NCBI RefSeq assembly: GCF_018320785.1
Contig: NC_054867.1
Span: forward strand, 33,793,855-33,857,854
Direction of reading: 5' to 3'
DNA: 64,000 bases
Source of the DNA: Cheilinus undulatus
Lineage: Eukaryota; Chordata; Actinopteri; Labriformes; Labridae
Under the pieces are notes generated by a model. The model had not been told where the DNA came from, did no database searches, and saw only the letters and a list, made by a program, of their open reading frames with translations. Positions within the stretch are counted from its first letter, which is position 1; each line of letters starts with the position of its first letter. A program made the position numbers and the translations under genes. Positions 1 through 12,888 of this stretch are shown piece after piece.

Positions 1-3000
1 ACTGAACAGACTCCTGAGAAAGCATTGTGAATCTGTGTGTGTTCAGCTGACAGGGAGGGAGAGTATTTGTTCTGAGTGTCAGGTCAGAGGCCACGGAGGG
101 AGAGGAGGATTTTTCCCTCATTCACACTCACTCTGTCTCATTATTCAGCCCTCTCCATAATCCCTCTAACCTGTGTTGTCACCACCAACCATCACAGCCG
201 CCCCGACAGCTCTCTGCCAACGACAGCACAGCTACAACAACAAACACAGCTTCATCATCATTACAGCGTCTAACAGCATCTGCACGACCCCAATCCCACA
301 CTCTCGCATGCATAGACGCAAACCCTTTGTGCATTCAAGAGCCAACCACAGACCCAGACGGCTAGCACTGGAGTATTTTGTAAACTAAGTAAAAAGCCAA
401 CCAGTGTTTTTCCTTTTCTCCTAAATCCAGAGATTGGTATTGTATGTAAGTATTGTGGCACCAAAGATTAAACGTTTTTTGTGACTCTGTGGAGATTAGA
501 GATATATATGCAGTAGCAACATGGCAGTGGTACCAACACATCCGATACATTCCATTACAAAATACAACACAGATTTTAATACCTAATTTTAGTACCCCCT
601 TCCACTCCAAATGAAAGGCATAAAATAGGTTGTGGAATCTGTGCAATTTATGTCCACTCTCTTTAAGCCAGGTAATGAATTTTGCTTGGTCCACTAAAAT
701 CAAAAAATTTACACTTGTTTTCTCTCTAATTCTGTTTTACTGGTTTTATTTAAGATATTTCAATTTATTATTTATGATACAGAGATGCTTTTCATTCTTG
801 TAACATTCCTTTTTTCCACTTTTATAGTTTCAAATCAGGCAACCATTTATCAAGTAACGATTTTACATTGATATCAGACAAAAACCCAAACAATCGCCAA
901 CTCTAGTTAAGAGACTAGAAAAACTGTATTATGAAATTTAAAAAAAAATCAATTCACATAGAGCAGATCGATCCAAACAGCCGCAAAAACATGCAAAGTA
1001 GCCAGTCAACTACGAAATACACACAATGCACAGACTTCTGACAGTAAATCATAAATACGGTATATCAACATAGCATCTCATCCTACAACCAGGTCAGTGG
1101 GTCACAGAGCTAGAACGGCGCCATCAATGAAGGAAAGTTAACTTTTTAGGTAAAAGGCCACAGAATCTAACAACACCACAGATTCTTTGTAGCGAACATT
1201 AACCTTTTAACTTCATAATGTACTCACCCATAGCCGAAGCAATAAAATCATGGAATCATGTCAAAATCAACAACAAATCAATCACAAAAAAGGTCAAACA
1301 ATCTACTGTTGACATACTATTCCTTCATGAACTTGAAGTCCCCTGTGATCCCTGCCCTCTGATTGGGGCTTCCCTGCATTGTGTAGTTCTATAGGTATGC
1401 TTTAAGTCTAAGGTCGCTCACCTTTGATCAGAGCAAAATTATGGTGCTGTGTAAAGTTGTATGACGAAATTACTGGTCAGTGACAGCTAGCCAAATGTCA
1501 CCAACAAGTGTTTGTTGGTTCTCTAACTTTACATGTTGTTTATATAGGATTGGTTTGTAGGAGTGCCAAGTATTCTCTACAGAAGGTCATCACTTAATTT
1601 ACTTGCCATTCAATTTAAAGATAAACTTCTCTACACTAAAGCTGTATTACAGATGTCTTAGCTACAGCCGCACAACAAGAGTGGCTTTCTACATCACAGC
1701 TGTTTACTTTTACTTTGTCCCACATAGAGGTTTTACCTTCAATTCTTGTTTCTGTTTTAACTGTCACTTGGGTTGGCTTTGTGTACTTATTAGGAGATCA
1801 CCAGCATTTTTGTTCCCCTTTTAGGCAAACTTCTCCTTGAATGTCTTCACATTTACGAGCAGAGTGATGTTTACATCCACTGACTGATGTCACCATCATT
1901 TGGAAGAGGATGGTCCTCAAAAATATTAGTTGATTTCATCTTGTTATCAGTAAATGTTTGATTTCAGGCAACAACAAAGCACGTCTCTTCATTTGCAGTG
2001 GGAAAATGCAGCCTCTGTGTATGTCAGAACTACTTGATCACTGAAACAGATCATTTTTTTGATTTGGAAAAAGCTGTCTTCCAGCAGTGTTGTTAAACTA
2101 TTGCTGCTGCTATTTGTAGTTGCAGCACTGCACTTGTTACAACAGTGTTATTCTGCCAGTCATGCATTTCTTAGCAGGTTGATTTTCTGATCTCTCCCTG
2201 CTCTCCTCCTGTCCTTTGACCATCCCACCCAGTATCATCATGACCCCCCTGCTCTCTCCTGACCCTGCTGGGAGCATGCACCCAGCCCGACCCCCGCACA
2301 GATAATCCTGATTATTCTGGAAGTGTGTAAAGAGGGCAGGATGAGCTTTCACCCCAGACCCTTCTTGTCCTTTAACCTTTCACCTGCAGCCTGGCAGGCC
2401 CTCTGGGGGCAGCTGTCTGTGGCCGTGTCCGTTGAGGAAAGCGCAGCATAGCATATCAAATACAATATGTGTGGTAATCTGGCTTCTCTGTAGTATGTTT
2501 GTTCGTTTTGTTTTGTTTTTCTCTGATTATTCTGAATGAAAATCCAGGACCTGTGCATTTTTTTTTTTGGTCTGCTAAATCTCTTTTTTTCTCTTTACTG
2601 CTTTTCTCTTAAATAAAATAGCTCATTTATAATCTATAACTGTTGTAATAAGTGAAAAGATAAAAAAATTAAAAAGCAAATCAAGAATTCTGCACAAGTC
2701 AAAAAATTGTGCCTTTTCGTGCAATTCTACTGTATCCTCCTATTATTGCCACATGTGCAGTAAAACATGAATTTAATGAAAGGTGCAGGCCAGAGACAAT
2801 GGACTGAAGAAAATACATGACCTTTCCTGTCTGTTGAACCAGAGATAGTCTTCTAGTCCCTCGTGTTTTAATCAACCTTTCCTGTCATCCGAAACAGCAG
2901 AAATAGATTTGTTATAATCTCTCGTTTCCACTCAGGGAAGTGAACTCACTACTTAAATCAATCTTTCTCTGCTTTTGATTTGTGCAGTGGGAGACAGGTG

Positions 3001-4269
3001 TCTCTGATTTGATCTGAGGATCAGAAAGCTCTGCTTCTATCTCTATGTGCACACACACACACACACACACATGCAGACTGATTTGGCAAAGCGTGAAGAG
3101 CATCTGAGTGACAGCATCCGGAAGCTCCGAGATAAGACATAATCTGGTGCCAATTATTTGTCCTTGACAGGCGCAGGTAAGCAGCAATCAGCTCCAGTGA
3201 CATGTGTTCTGAGTCAATAGTCCTGGCCCCGCGTGGGTGGTGAGAGACTGATTATGAGGTGCTGAACGTAGGCAAACATAAAGCTGCGACAAGTTTCAGC
3301 TGATAAGGCCCCTTGCTGCTGCTCAGCCGTTCTGGTATCTGCAGTGACCTCTCTGTCCTGCATGTTAACACTTACAAAGATACACTGGCCCAGGATATTT
3401 AAAATGCACTCTGGATTTGCACTGGACATACTTGTGCTGCAAAGTCTTGACTGCATGCATGGCACAGATAAATCCAGCAGTCCTCATACCGAAACCCACA
3501 GAAACGTTTGTCATTGTCTCCCTGCATGACTCATGTGATCGCCCAATGGAAAAAAAACAACACTTCCTCATCAGCAGCCTCCAGACATGTTCTTGGACAT
3601 AGTCAGGGAAAGTTTGTAATTATGGTTAAAGTAGTACATTAAAATTAAGAGTATGATTTTATCTCTTTCTTGCCAGTACTTAGTGAAAAAATCAATTTGT
3701 TCCCCTTTCATGTTTGTCTCTGAAGCTCTCAGCTTAGTGTAATGGGAAGGTGAGGGAAACTTCTTGCTTCTTTCCAAGATAAAAAAAAAAATATAAAACC
3801 ACCTTTAAACCTCACTGACATAAACAGTGTGCTCATTTTTGTAATTCTCCAAAACAAGAAGTCTTAAATTTACAACTTGTGTTTTTCCAAGGAATTTTTG
3901 CAGTGTAATTTCTTGGCTAGGTGCAGTGACCTGCGCCCTGTAGGGCCACTTCTACAGATTACACACAATAACCCTGGTTTACTGTGCATAGAGACAGAAT
4001 ACATCAAGTTACAATAAGTCTACTGCTGAAATGTAAAGGGGTGTGTTACCTTGTTTTTTTTTTACTTTTGAGAAACCCAGGATGTATATTTGTCTCCATA
4101 TTTGATTCAAAGATAAGCTTATCACCTGATTTCTTTGGCACCATACTTAGAAGTTAAAATTTACAACTTTCAGAAGTGTCTTGTAGTTGTTGCACTTTAG
4201 TATCAATCGCTCAGACCATAACAAACCACACCTCTTTCCTCCTTCCTTACCCCTCTTTCAGTGTTCAGG
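1..4269. other. Probable sema3f intron 1 (left part), no gene seen
   Basis: AT-rich non-coding DNA; no open frame looks like a protein family and no exon could be joined to the sema3f exon at 15106. A CA-rich dinucleotide tract lies at 3050-3070. Positions 1-400 are less AT-rich, but nothing identifies an exon or promoter there. Confidence 0.5.
3050..3070. repeat. (CA)n microsatellite
   Basis: Uninterrupted CA dinucleotide run of ten units, flanked by unique sequence. Confidence 0.95.
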
Positions 4270-4510
4270 CATCCATCCATTTCCTACACCCCTTATCCTG
4301 TTCGGGGTTGTGGGGGGCTGGAGCCTATCCCAGCTTTCATACACCCTGGGCTCGTCATCAGTCAATTGCAGGGCAGACACACAGAGACAAGCAACCAGGC
4401 ATGCACACACCTACAGCCAATTTAGAGTCAGCATTTAACCTAACTGGGGCGTGAACCAGGAACCTTTTTTGCTGCAAGGCAACAGTGCTAACCCCTGCCC
4501 CGCCTTGTAG
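4270..4510. repeat. Fish interspersed repeat fragment (CCATCCATT..CTTATCC family)
   Basis: Contains the hallmarks atccatccatttcctac, cttatcctgttcggggt, gggctggagcctatcccagc, ccaatttagagtcagc and gaaccaggaacc in the order seen in a very abundant fish LINE-type 3' tail. It is diverged and internally shortened. Family name is from recognition of the phrases, not a search. Confidence 0.75.
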
Positions 4511-4862
4511 CCCGTGTTCAGACATAATGCAGTTGTAGGTGTGATCTCCGTTCAGATATGCAGCTGAAAGTTGCTTTGGTTTTCATCTCTTTTAAACATT
4601 TTGTAAATGAAGTCCTTTCTTTGGTTTGGAAAATCTGTTGGCTCTGCTTGACTTCTGCAAGGCATCTCTGCATTTGCTCCTCAGCAAACATCATCCCTAA
4701 GTGGAGACATCTTTTTGCTCACAGCCGGGGTTAATGGAGAGGGAGGAATTTTAAAAAAGTTGAAAGCTCATGATCCATATTTCAGCTTCTTGGTGAAGCA
4801 TAAACATGCAGAGCTGAAAACAATAAACCAGGAGGGAGTTTTAGAAAGTCATAACTCAACCA

Positions 4863-5180
4863 CATATTTATCCATCCATCCAGCTTTTCATGCTTATCTA
4901 GAGCCAGGCTGTAGAGGCAGCAGGCAAAGCAAGTCAGCCCAGGCATCCATCTCTTCTGATATGTTTTCTCGCTCCTAGAAAACAATCTAGCTCCTATCTT
5001 AGGTGTTTCCAGTTCTGGGTCTGCCCCAGGGTCTCCCAGTTGAATGAGCCCAGAGGGCCTCCACAGGAAGGCAGCTGCCTGGACCACTTTAACTGGCTCC
5101 TTTAGCAGCAGTTCCATTTTGAGCTCTCTCTGGATGTCTGAGGTGTCTCAGGACGACTGCTTGTGTCTGCAGTCTCATTC
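4863..5180 (-). repeat. Diverged RTE/Rex3-like LINE 3' fragment
   Basis: Shows catccatccagcttttcatg, tgccccagggtctcccagtt, ctggctcctttagcagcag and gagctctctctggatgtc, phrases of the antisense 3' region of a common fish RTE-clade LINE. No coding capacity is left. The end near 5180 is approximate. Confidence 0.55.
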
Positions 5181-5280
5181 TTTTGGTCACTACCCAAAGC
5201 TGGCACAAAGATGGACTGGTAAAATAAATATTTGCCTTTCAGCTCAGCTCCCTCTTCGCCACAACAGTCCAGTAAACTGA

Positions 5281-7480
5281 CTGCAATACTGCTGGTACTG
5301 AATCACTCTGCATTTAGCATCAATAAGAGTATATAGTCAGGATAATATTGATATCTGTGGCATTAATGTGTAAAAGCTCTCATACCATTTAATGGACATA
5401 AAAGCTATATAAATCTTATTACCTTTGTAAAAAAATGTACACACAAATTAAAGGTTCAACAGTTTCCTTTTGGTGTTGAAAAAAGATTACTATCATGGTG
5501 AATTCAAACTAGGTATGCTACAATAAGGAGATCAAATAAATCAAAGAGGAAAAATGTCTTGCACCTACAAGCAGCCATTCACCCTGACCTCCAACTTAAG
5601 AGAATTTTACTCTCTGAAAAATCCTGTCACTATTTCTGACAATATTTTATGCTTTTTAGCTCATAGAAAGGAATCATTGTTCATATCCGGATGTTTGATA
5701 AGTACCTAAAAGGGAGCTGGGCAACTCTGATATAAATTATAAGCTTTGTGTGTCTATCAGTGGAATAAGAAAACCTACAAAGTGTCCCATCAGTGCTCAC
5801 ATTACTGCAGAAAAGCTTAATCAAGGTGTGACCACACCTCTGTTTTATAAGAACATGAACAAGAGCAGATCAGGAAACTCAGACAACATGCCAGGGATGC
5901 CTGGACAGATATTTGGGATTTTCTGCTCCTTTCTTCAGACCCCTCCCTTTTTCTTCTACCCAAAACACACACACCCTGACGGGAAGTAGGGGAGATCTGC
6001 AACACTGATAGCTGCGTGAAAAGAAGTGGCAGCAGTCTGGGTGCTGCATCTTTCGTCATCTCCTTACAAATACAAAAGAGAGGTCCCTTAAGTCTCTTTG
6101 AGGATGACCCCAGAGAGCCACACAGGCTTTACAGGAAGGCTGCATAGCTCTGCTGCAGAACAGAGCAGAGTGACTACTGTGCAAAGAGATCACATCAACA
6201 GGTTGACAGGCTGTGGGCTCAGTTTACCTGCAGATGTCCTGGGATAATAGTTGGATCAGACCGGATTTTATCAAACAAAAAGATCCTCCACAATTTGAAG
6301 ACTACTCTGCATGTACACTTTCAGCTCTGTCTGCCTGTGTGTCTGGTAATGATTATTACAAAGACCTTGCTTGGAAGCTGGGTGATATACACCAGGTCTG
6401 AATAGTCAGACATCAGTACCCTATAATTGCTGAATTTGCCAGCTGGTTGTAAATTCAGGCATTTAACACAATGTCAAGGCTTCTTACTTTGTAACAGTTT
6501 TCTTGGCTTCAAGTTTGGGGGTAATTTAGGCTGAGCTGTAACACACAGGAATGCTTCTGATGAATTTGTGCTGACAATAGGGAGTATGAGCGCTTTGAGG
6601 TGAACTGTTATCATACCTTACTCCTTATCTCAGCACCCGCCATCGGCATTATGTCTAAATAAATGTGTTTTAACATGTCTCACTTTGCAAAGAGGTAATA
6701 TTAATCCTAAGTGAGAGATTGCCTCTCTGTTTCAGATTTAAACGCCAAAATGAATAGAATTTATTTAGTACAAGTTTGATAGCCTGTCTCTTTTACCTGA
6801 AATGACATATAGTCTTTTATGAGGTTTTAAATATACAGTGGAAGGAGTCCCATCTTCTGTGGATGTAAGAAAATTCTTGTAAATGACAAGCAGCCCTTGT
6901 TAACTTATGATCCCCCTCTATTAAGTCCCATAAATCATGATCACCTACAATGCACTTTTGTGTTCTTTAACTGCGGGGTTATGAATAGGCTAAAGCATGT
7001 GCATACATGTATTACCCACTGACTGTTTGTACATGGCGGCCAGGACTCTCGTCTTAGATTTCACATACAGTACAATTAGTGATCAGAAATATGCAGACCT
7101 CCATGAGAAGTTTTCTTTCTCTTTCATATCACTTTCACTGAGTTCAGCCAAGCATATGCTACATTATGTGTCAGTGGTCTCCTAATAGCAGTCAGCTCTG
7201 GAAAAATGAGGCAAGAGCAGTGTGTTTTACACGGTTGGTGAGTGAATAAAAGCTTGAAAAACCACAAAAGGGATGTAATTAAATTCTAAATGTTTATACT
7301 TTTCAGAATGCCAGTTTTTAAGAAAATGGATGAGTATTGTTATTGTAAAGTGTTTCTCAGGGTTATTAAATGCTCCTGTAGGAGCGTTCAGTTTGTGTCA
7401 GTTTTGGTACCCCAATCGGCAAAGCAGTACCTCACAGTAAATCATGTGCCTTATCATCTCTTTCAACTAGAAAGACTGTA
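5281..7480. other. Intronic DNA, nothing recognised
   Basis: Only short spurious open frames; no splice-flanked coding segment or clear repeat structure was found. Confidence 0.4.
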
Positions 7481-7481
7481 A

Positions 7482-7829
7482 AATTTAGGGCAGATGCCGA
7501 TGTTTAAAACTTCTTAGCCAATGCCGATGCTGATACAGATGTTTTTTCATTACTTTTTTATTTAAGACTCTCGCTGTGTCAACATTTTCTGTTGTTTGGC
7601 CATGAAAACAGATCAGACTTTGTCCAGCAGTAAAACATACTTTATTTGATTCAGCAGTTAAGTTTAATAGATGACAGTGTCAAATAAATAAAGCAACAAC
7701 TAAAACAACAGATAAACTTTGGTAACTGATATCTGTTCATGCCACATTTCTTTGCTGATGGCCAATGTTTGTCACGGGTTCAATATCAGCTGATTCTGAT
7801 GTTAAAATAATGCATCTGTACATCCCTAC
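7482..7829. mobile_element. Degenerate hAT-like MITE
   Basis: Runs from an agggcagatgccgatg motif to tgcatctgtacatccctac. Terms such as gccgatgctgatacagat and atatcagctgattctgatg recall the fish elements ending in gatgcatcccta. Terminal symmetry is poor and no target duplication is clear. Confidence 0.4.
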
Positions 7830-7977
7830 TCTGGATAAGCCAGTGCAATGTCTGCTTGCAGCTGTAGTGATGTAAAATCAGGACAGCACTGCATCTTATT
7901 GTCTCATTTACAGCTAAGTGGACAAGTCAAAGGTCATCCACATATTGTGTTATCAGACATTTGCAGTAGTGTGCAGA

Positions 7978-8280
7978 ACTTTAAGGCAAAAATTTAAGGC
8001 TGAAGTAAGGCATAGATGTGGCGGGTAAGCCTGCCTGAGAGCATCATCGGGCAGGAAGGAGGACTGACGCAACCCCGGTCATGCTCTAGATGTCCTTGTA
8101 TGATACCAGGGGCATAGGAAATTAATCTGTAGAAAAAATAACAAAGTCCACACCTTTAGGGTGGAGTAAGGGGTGTATGTGGTGAGTAAACAGCCTAGGT
8201 TACCATCTGGGCGGGGAAGTAATGTTGCCACAAGCCCCTTGTCTTGCTGTGGATGTCCTAAGGGCCTGGAAACTGGCGCC
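7978..8280. repeat. Diverged tandem duplication, unit about 150 bp
   Basis: Segment 7985-8110 (tttaaggctgaagtaaggca .. tagatgtcctt) realigns by eye with 8155-8262 (tttagggtggagtaagggg .. tggatgtcct), sharing order of motifs with many substitutions and small gaps. Function unknown. Confidence 0.45.
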
Positions 8281-11075
8281 AGTCTCTGGGAGTGTTATTA
8301 GGTGTGAAAAGGCCTGGACAAAAGAGATGCTGTTGAGCTTGACTTAGCCTGCCAAGCAACACACGTGTATCAACATGTGTCCAGCTTGACTCTGGCCAAC
8401 CTCCTGCCCCTCCAGCCCTGGGCTGTGGCACTTCGGGCCCCATGGTGAATCTTTAGCGCCCTACATGCCTAAAACTTGTACACATGACTGTTCCCTTGTG
8501 TCCTTTTGCCATAGTAAAGTTCCTGCTTTAATCTCTGATCAACCCACAGATCCTCATTTTCTTTCAAAATAAAAGCAGCTCTTTATATTCAAACAGGAAG
8601 TCAATCACTCTTTTTTTACCTTCCTGATGAAAGCCTGATGCTGCAACCAGTCAAAATGTGTTAAGGTCTAGGACTATGCTGTGAAAAAAAGGCATTTTAA
8701 TTGTTTAAAGAGGGTGCGTTGGCGTTTTGTTAATGTAGTCAGGTATTCTTGGTTTAAGACGGCACATAATCCAAAACGGAACTTTTTTTTTTTAAATATA
8801 AACACTGGAATTCAAAAATTATGTAACAGGGAGATTAATTGTAATCAACAATAGAAATTCTGAGAATAATCACAATCAAAACATTTAATCATTTGACAGA
8901 CCCAATATGTCAGCTTGGTAAGCCTGCTAATCAACTTTTATTCTGCTGATTTTAACACAGACTTCAATATTGATTAATATTATTTATTTATTTATTTATT
9001 AGACCAGTTAAATGATACACACAAGACCCAAACACATACAAGTAATACAAGGGCCATAAACATCTATAAACACACAAACAGGAAACAAAAATAATCATGG
9101 TCATTATTCTTCTAAGCATGGGTATTTTCTTATTATTCCCTGTCTATTTGAAATAATGCCCTCTAACTGAAAATAGTGTTTCAAAAAGGAAAGAAAAATT
9201 GGGACTGTCAAGTATTCGTTTTGATTAATGTTTTTACCTAAAAGGACTTGAGGGAATTTTTAGAGCCAGTGTGAGCAGATGAGTAGGATAAGTATCCTGC
9301 AGCTGCTAAAGCAAGTGTTATGAGCGCTACTCCCAGCAGCAATTTTTTCAAGGTATCAGTTGAAGATATCACATTTTGGTTAAATTTGATAAACAGTGCT
9401 GATGTGCTATGTTCACTTCACAAAAGCTGATGTATGATTTTGCACCAGTGAAGTGATAAAGTGATGTTTTGTCACAGAACTCACAAGACTTGATGGCAGT
9501 ATCATTGAGCTAAAATGTTGCTGATTTTCCACATTTGAATAAATACAGAAATGGGTCCTTACAGGGCCAAGTTTCACTCTTCATCCTTAATCTTTGATGA
9601 AATTTTTAATAATGCTGTCTGTTGATGTTGCTGTTAATCGACGCCTGCCTTATGATAGTTTGATTGCAACATTATTTTAAAAATCAATCTTGTAACTAAT
9701 GGCATTATAAGCATTTGTAGGTCATAAAGAAGCATTAGAATTAATTTCAGTATGTTTCATAAGCAGTTTAAAACATCTCACAGAAGCTTTAATATAATTT
9801 AGGAGCTGGTTTCTGCTATTCAAACTGAAATGGGAAACCCCTGTGTGTGCAAATGTGGTTATTGGCTTCAAACTTTGAAATTCACTTACCACGTTTTTTT
9901 CTGTCTTTCTGGGTCATTTGGGTCATTTTTCATCAAGAATAAATAAGCTCTGCTGCAGCTGTGATAGCTATTGATCCAGTGATCCTAAAAGACATAAATG
10001 AGAGGAGAGAGAAAGATAACAGGCTGTCTGACACCCAAAGTCATTTACCGCTATCTGATAATGTGGTTTGATGACTGTTTATTTGTAACGTAACAGGTTA
10101 TCTGTCTGTCTGCCTGTCCTGTCCGTCTCGTCTGTGTGTCTGTAGCTGCTGTTGTACTTATGACAGCCAGTCACCAGCAGCAGGTTCTCATTCAGACGCG
10201 TCTGAGTGTGAATCTGAGTGCTGGGGTGATAAATGTGAGATGTCAGCTGGTGACGTCTGGTGTCCCTGAAGCTCCGGTATCGCTGAGCCACTGGGCCTGC
10301 CGGAGCGTGTGGTTGGCAAGAAGAAAAGGATAGAAAAAGAGGCGGGTTGTTTATGGAGAAAGAATAGAGAAAGTTATGTTACTGTTTTTAAAAGAGCAAA
10401 GATGCTTAGCATAGAACCTTGAGTGTGGCTATAATTCATTGTCATGTTGCTGTCAACACCAGCACTTATAGTTTGCTCCTCTGTTTAAAGGCTGGGTAAC
10501 TCTATTTTTGGTGACTTTGCTCCTTTTGTAATAGCTTAAATTTAAGTATGCAAACCCTTTTTTAAAACTGAGATTTTTCTTGAGAAGCTAATTTGTCATT
10601 TACAACTGCAGTAACACAGCTGTATCTGTTTACAGTATAACCAGACAACCTCACTTTTAATAGAGGTGAGAAATAGACAGTCATCACGCTATGTGCATCT
10701 GTGATCTGTTTTATCATGCACAGAAGTGGTAGGCGGTGTAAGTAGTATGTGATTCATGTAACAGGAGTAGTTATAAGGGTATTTGACTACTGCCAAAAAG
10801 GTATCCTGCTGTTTAACAGATGCAGTTTTGACTACTGCTTTTGTGTTATCTTTAAATGACTTAAGATGATTTTACTGGAATTATATGTTATTCATTTTTA
10901 TTTATTAGCATACCAGTTGGATCACCTTTGTCTTCCTAGTCGAATGCTTTTAATCCAGGCTGTCAGCATTAATGCATTAATCATGATGTGATTGAGCTCT
11001 GTAATGAGTAAATTATATTCTTATTACATTAATCATATGCTTTATTGTTCTTTTTAGCATACCTTTTTCGGCATA

Positions 11076-11077
<2 letters not shown>

Positions 11078-11134
<57 letters not shown>
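11078..11134. repeat. (TA)n followed by poly(T)
   Basis: About 28 bp of alternating TA run directly into about 29 T, inside the hAT relic. A compound simple repeat prone to length change. Confidence 0.9.
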
Positions 11135-11139
<5 letters not shown>

Positions 11140-11410
11140 GTTCAGCTCTTGTTTAAATCTAATCCTGTTAATACTAAAGCATTACCGCTCGTGATTAATC
11201 CGGAAAGCTTAATGCGTTAAAAGAAATTATAATGCAACTTAATCATATGATTAAGGTTGACCACAACTTCCTCCCGAAGTCCTCCTGCGCGGATGTTTAC
11301 GTCCCTGGGGTGAAAAGGTAAAGGTGGGCAGCAGTGATGAGTGAGGAGTCAGACCCAGGTCTGCTTCACGGCAAATTTTGATTTAAAAAGCTGCCTAACA
11401 GAAGTCTGGA

Positions 11411-11776
11411 TAAAACAAAAGTTGTGTGTACATGCTGCGGTGATGACCTGTCTTTACACCGAAGCAAAATGAGTCTGAAGTAGCACCTCCGTGCAAAGTG
11501 CATCTTTGCTAATGTTAACAAAGACGCCAACAACAACATGGGATCAAGTCATAACGTCAAGCTACACCAGCGCAGTCCAGCAGACCTGGATTTGTCCCCA
11601 AAATGACATCTAAGCTAACTAATTCAATCGCTAAAGGGTCGCCAGAGACTGCAGACCATCGACATCGTTGACGACGAGGGACTTCAAGACGTCATCCGGG
11701 TCGCCTCAGCTGACCTGTACTACAGAACACCTACGAGAACTACTGTCACAAGAATACGTGAACTGACAGCTAAATA
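11411..11776 (+). pseudogene. hAT transposase remnants (BED finger and central block)
   Basis: Two short readable pieces in the relic. The first has a C-x2-C finger followed by H residues and an in-frame TAG. The second, about 38 codons from 11661, has the DDEG and RTTVTR signature of hAT proteins and ends in TAG. The interval between them carries stops and gaps. Identified from memory of the family, with no alignment run. Confidence 0.6.
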
Positions 11777-12281
11777 GGCAACTAAAGTGGAGCTCTACAT
11801 TTATTACACTGATGAGAGACCACTGGACATCAGTCAGCAACTTCAGCTACCTCGGGGTAACAGCACACCTGATCATTCACTTTACAGCACAAGTTATTTT
11901 GTACCTGATATGTTTGTCTCCTGGGCTCATTTGCAGTCTATAAATATTATTGCTCAGTGAATTAAGACACTCTGATTTACAAACCACAAATAAGTTTAAA
12001 AAATCGTCTTTGTTTAATATTTCTTAATTTAAACACCATACTTGAATTAATTTATATCAAACAAACATGCAAGTAAATGGTAGTATTTTGAATGTGAATT
12101 TATAGAAAATAATAATAATACATTTTTTAGTAAAAAGCACTTTCAAAGTGTTGTACATAAAGTTAGAATAATGAAAATAAACACTTGATAATAAGCACAT
12201 GTAAAAAATCTAAAAATGACTACATCTAAAAAAATTGTGATGTGATTAACTTAATTATTTTTTAATCAATTAACAGCACTA

Positions 12282-12851
12282 ATTAAATCACAATCACAAT
12301 ATTGGAGGAGAAAAAATCTCAATCAGATTATTTTCCCAAATCATTCATTCATCATACAGTACACAAGGAATATCTTTACTTCAGGAAGTAGGAATGGCCA
12401 TGACATTCACAGGAAGAAGTTGAATGTTTCTTTTAAAAATGGCCGTCATAATGTACAGAGAAAATCAGAATTTTAGCAAAGGCGAATGCTGTAGGGGTCT
12501 TTAGCATGGCAAAGTTTGGAAAGTCCAGGTTTAGACACTTAAAAGTTAGGATATTATTGTCTAGATAAAATTCCAACCTAAACACTACAGTGTTGCAGTT
12601 TTTTCAAGTATTTATTAGCAATATGGATCAGGGATGTGAGAGGCAGCCTTTGTCACGAAATACCAGTGTAAAGGGAGGCGCAAGAAGAGTATCAGTCCAC
12701 AAAAACTCAAAATGAAAGCTCTTACTGATTGTCTCTTATTGTCACTATGGAGTTATTTTTTTTCCTTGGAAATTATTAAAGGCTAGTCCCAAATAAATGC
12801 AGGGTAATTTGACAGAGTGAAGTAAATGAAAGTCTGGACTTTTAATTTTGC

Positions 12852-12888
<37 letters not shown>

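Larger units (their letters stand above)
10955..12281 (+). mobile_element. Decayed autonomous hAT transposon
   Basis: Left end ccaggctgtcagcattaatgc and right end aatcaattaacagcacta are degenerate versions of the tagggctgtc/gacagcccta termini of the intact copy at 46656-48303. Inside, 11411-11500 reads as a BED-type zinc finger vestige (VCTCCGDDLSLHRSKMSLK, then a stop, then HLRAKC). 11661-11775 reads DIVDDEGLQDVIRVASADLY and TRTTVTR, a hAT transposase block. No target duplication survives. Confidence 0.7.

Noticed and set aside
1..400. Possible 5' exon or promoter at the left edge
   Set aside because: Less AT-rich than what follows, but no splice donor, leader peptide or core promoter could be supported.
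4782..5117. 111-codon minus-strand open frame
   Set aside because: Lies in a decayed RTE-like LINE tail with no reverse transcriptase motif.
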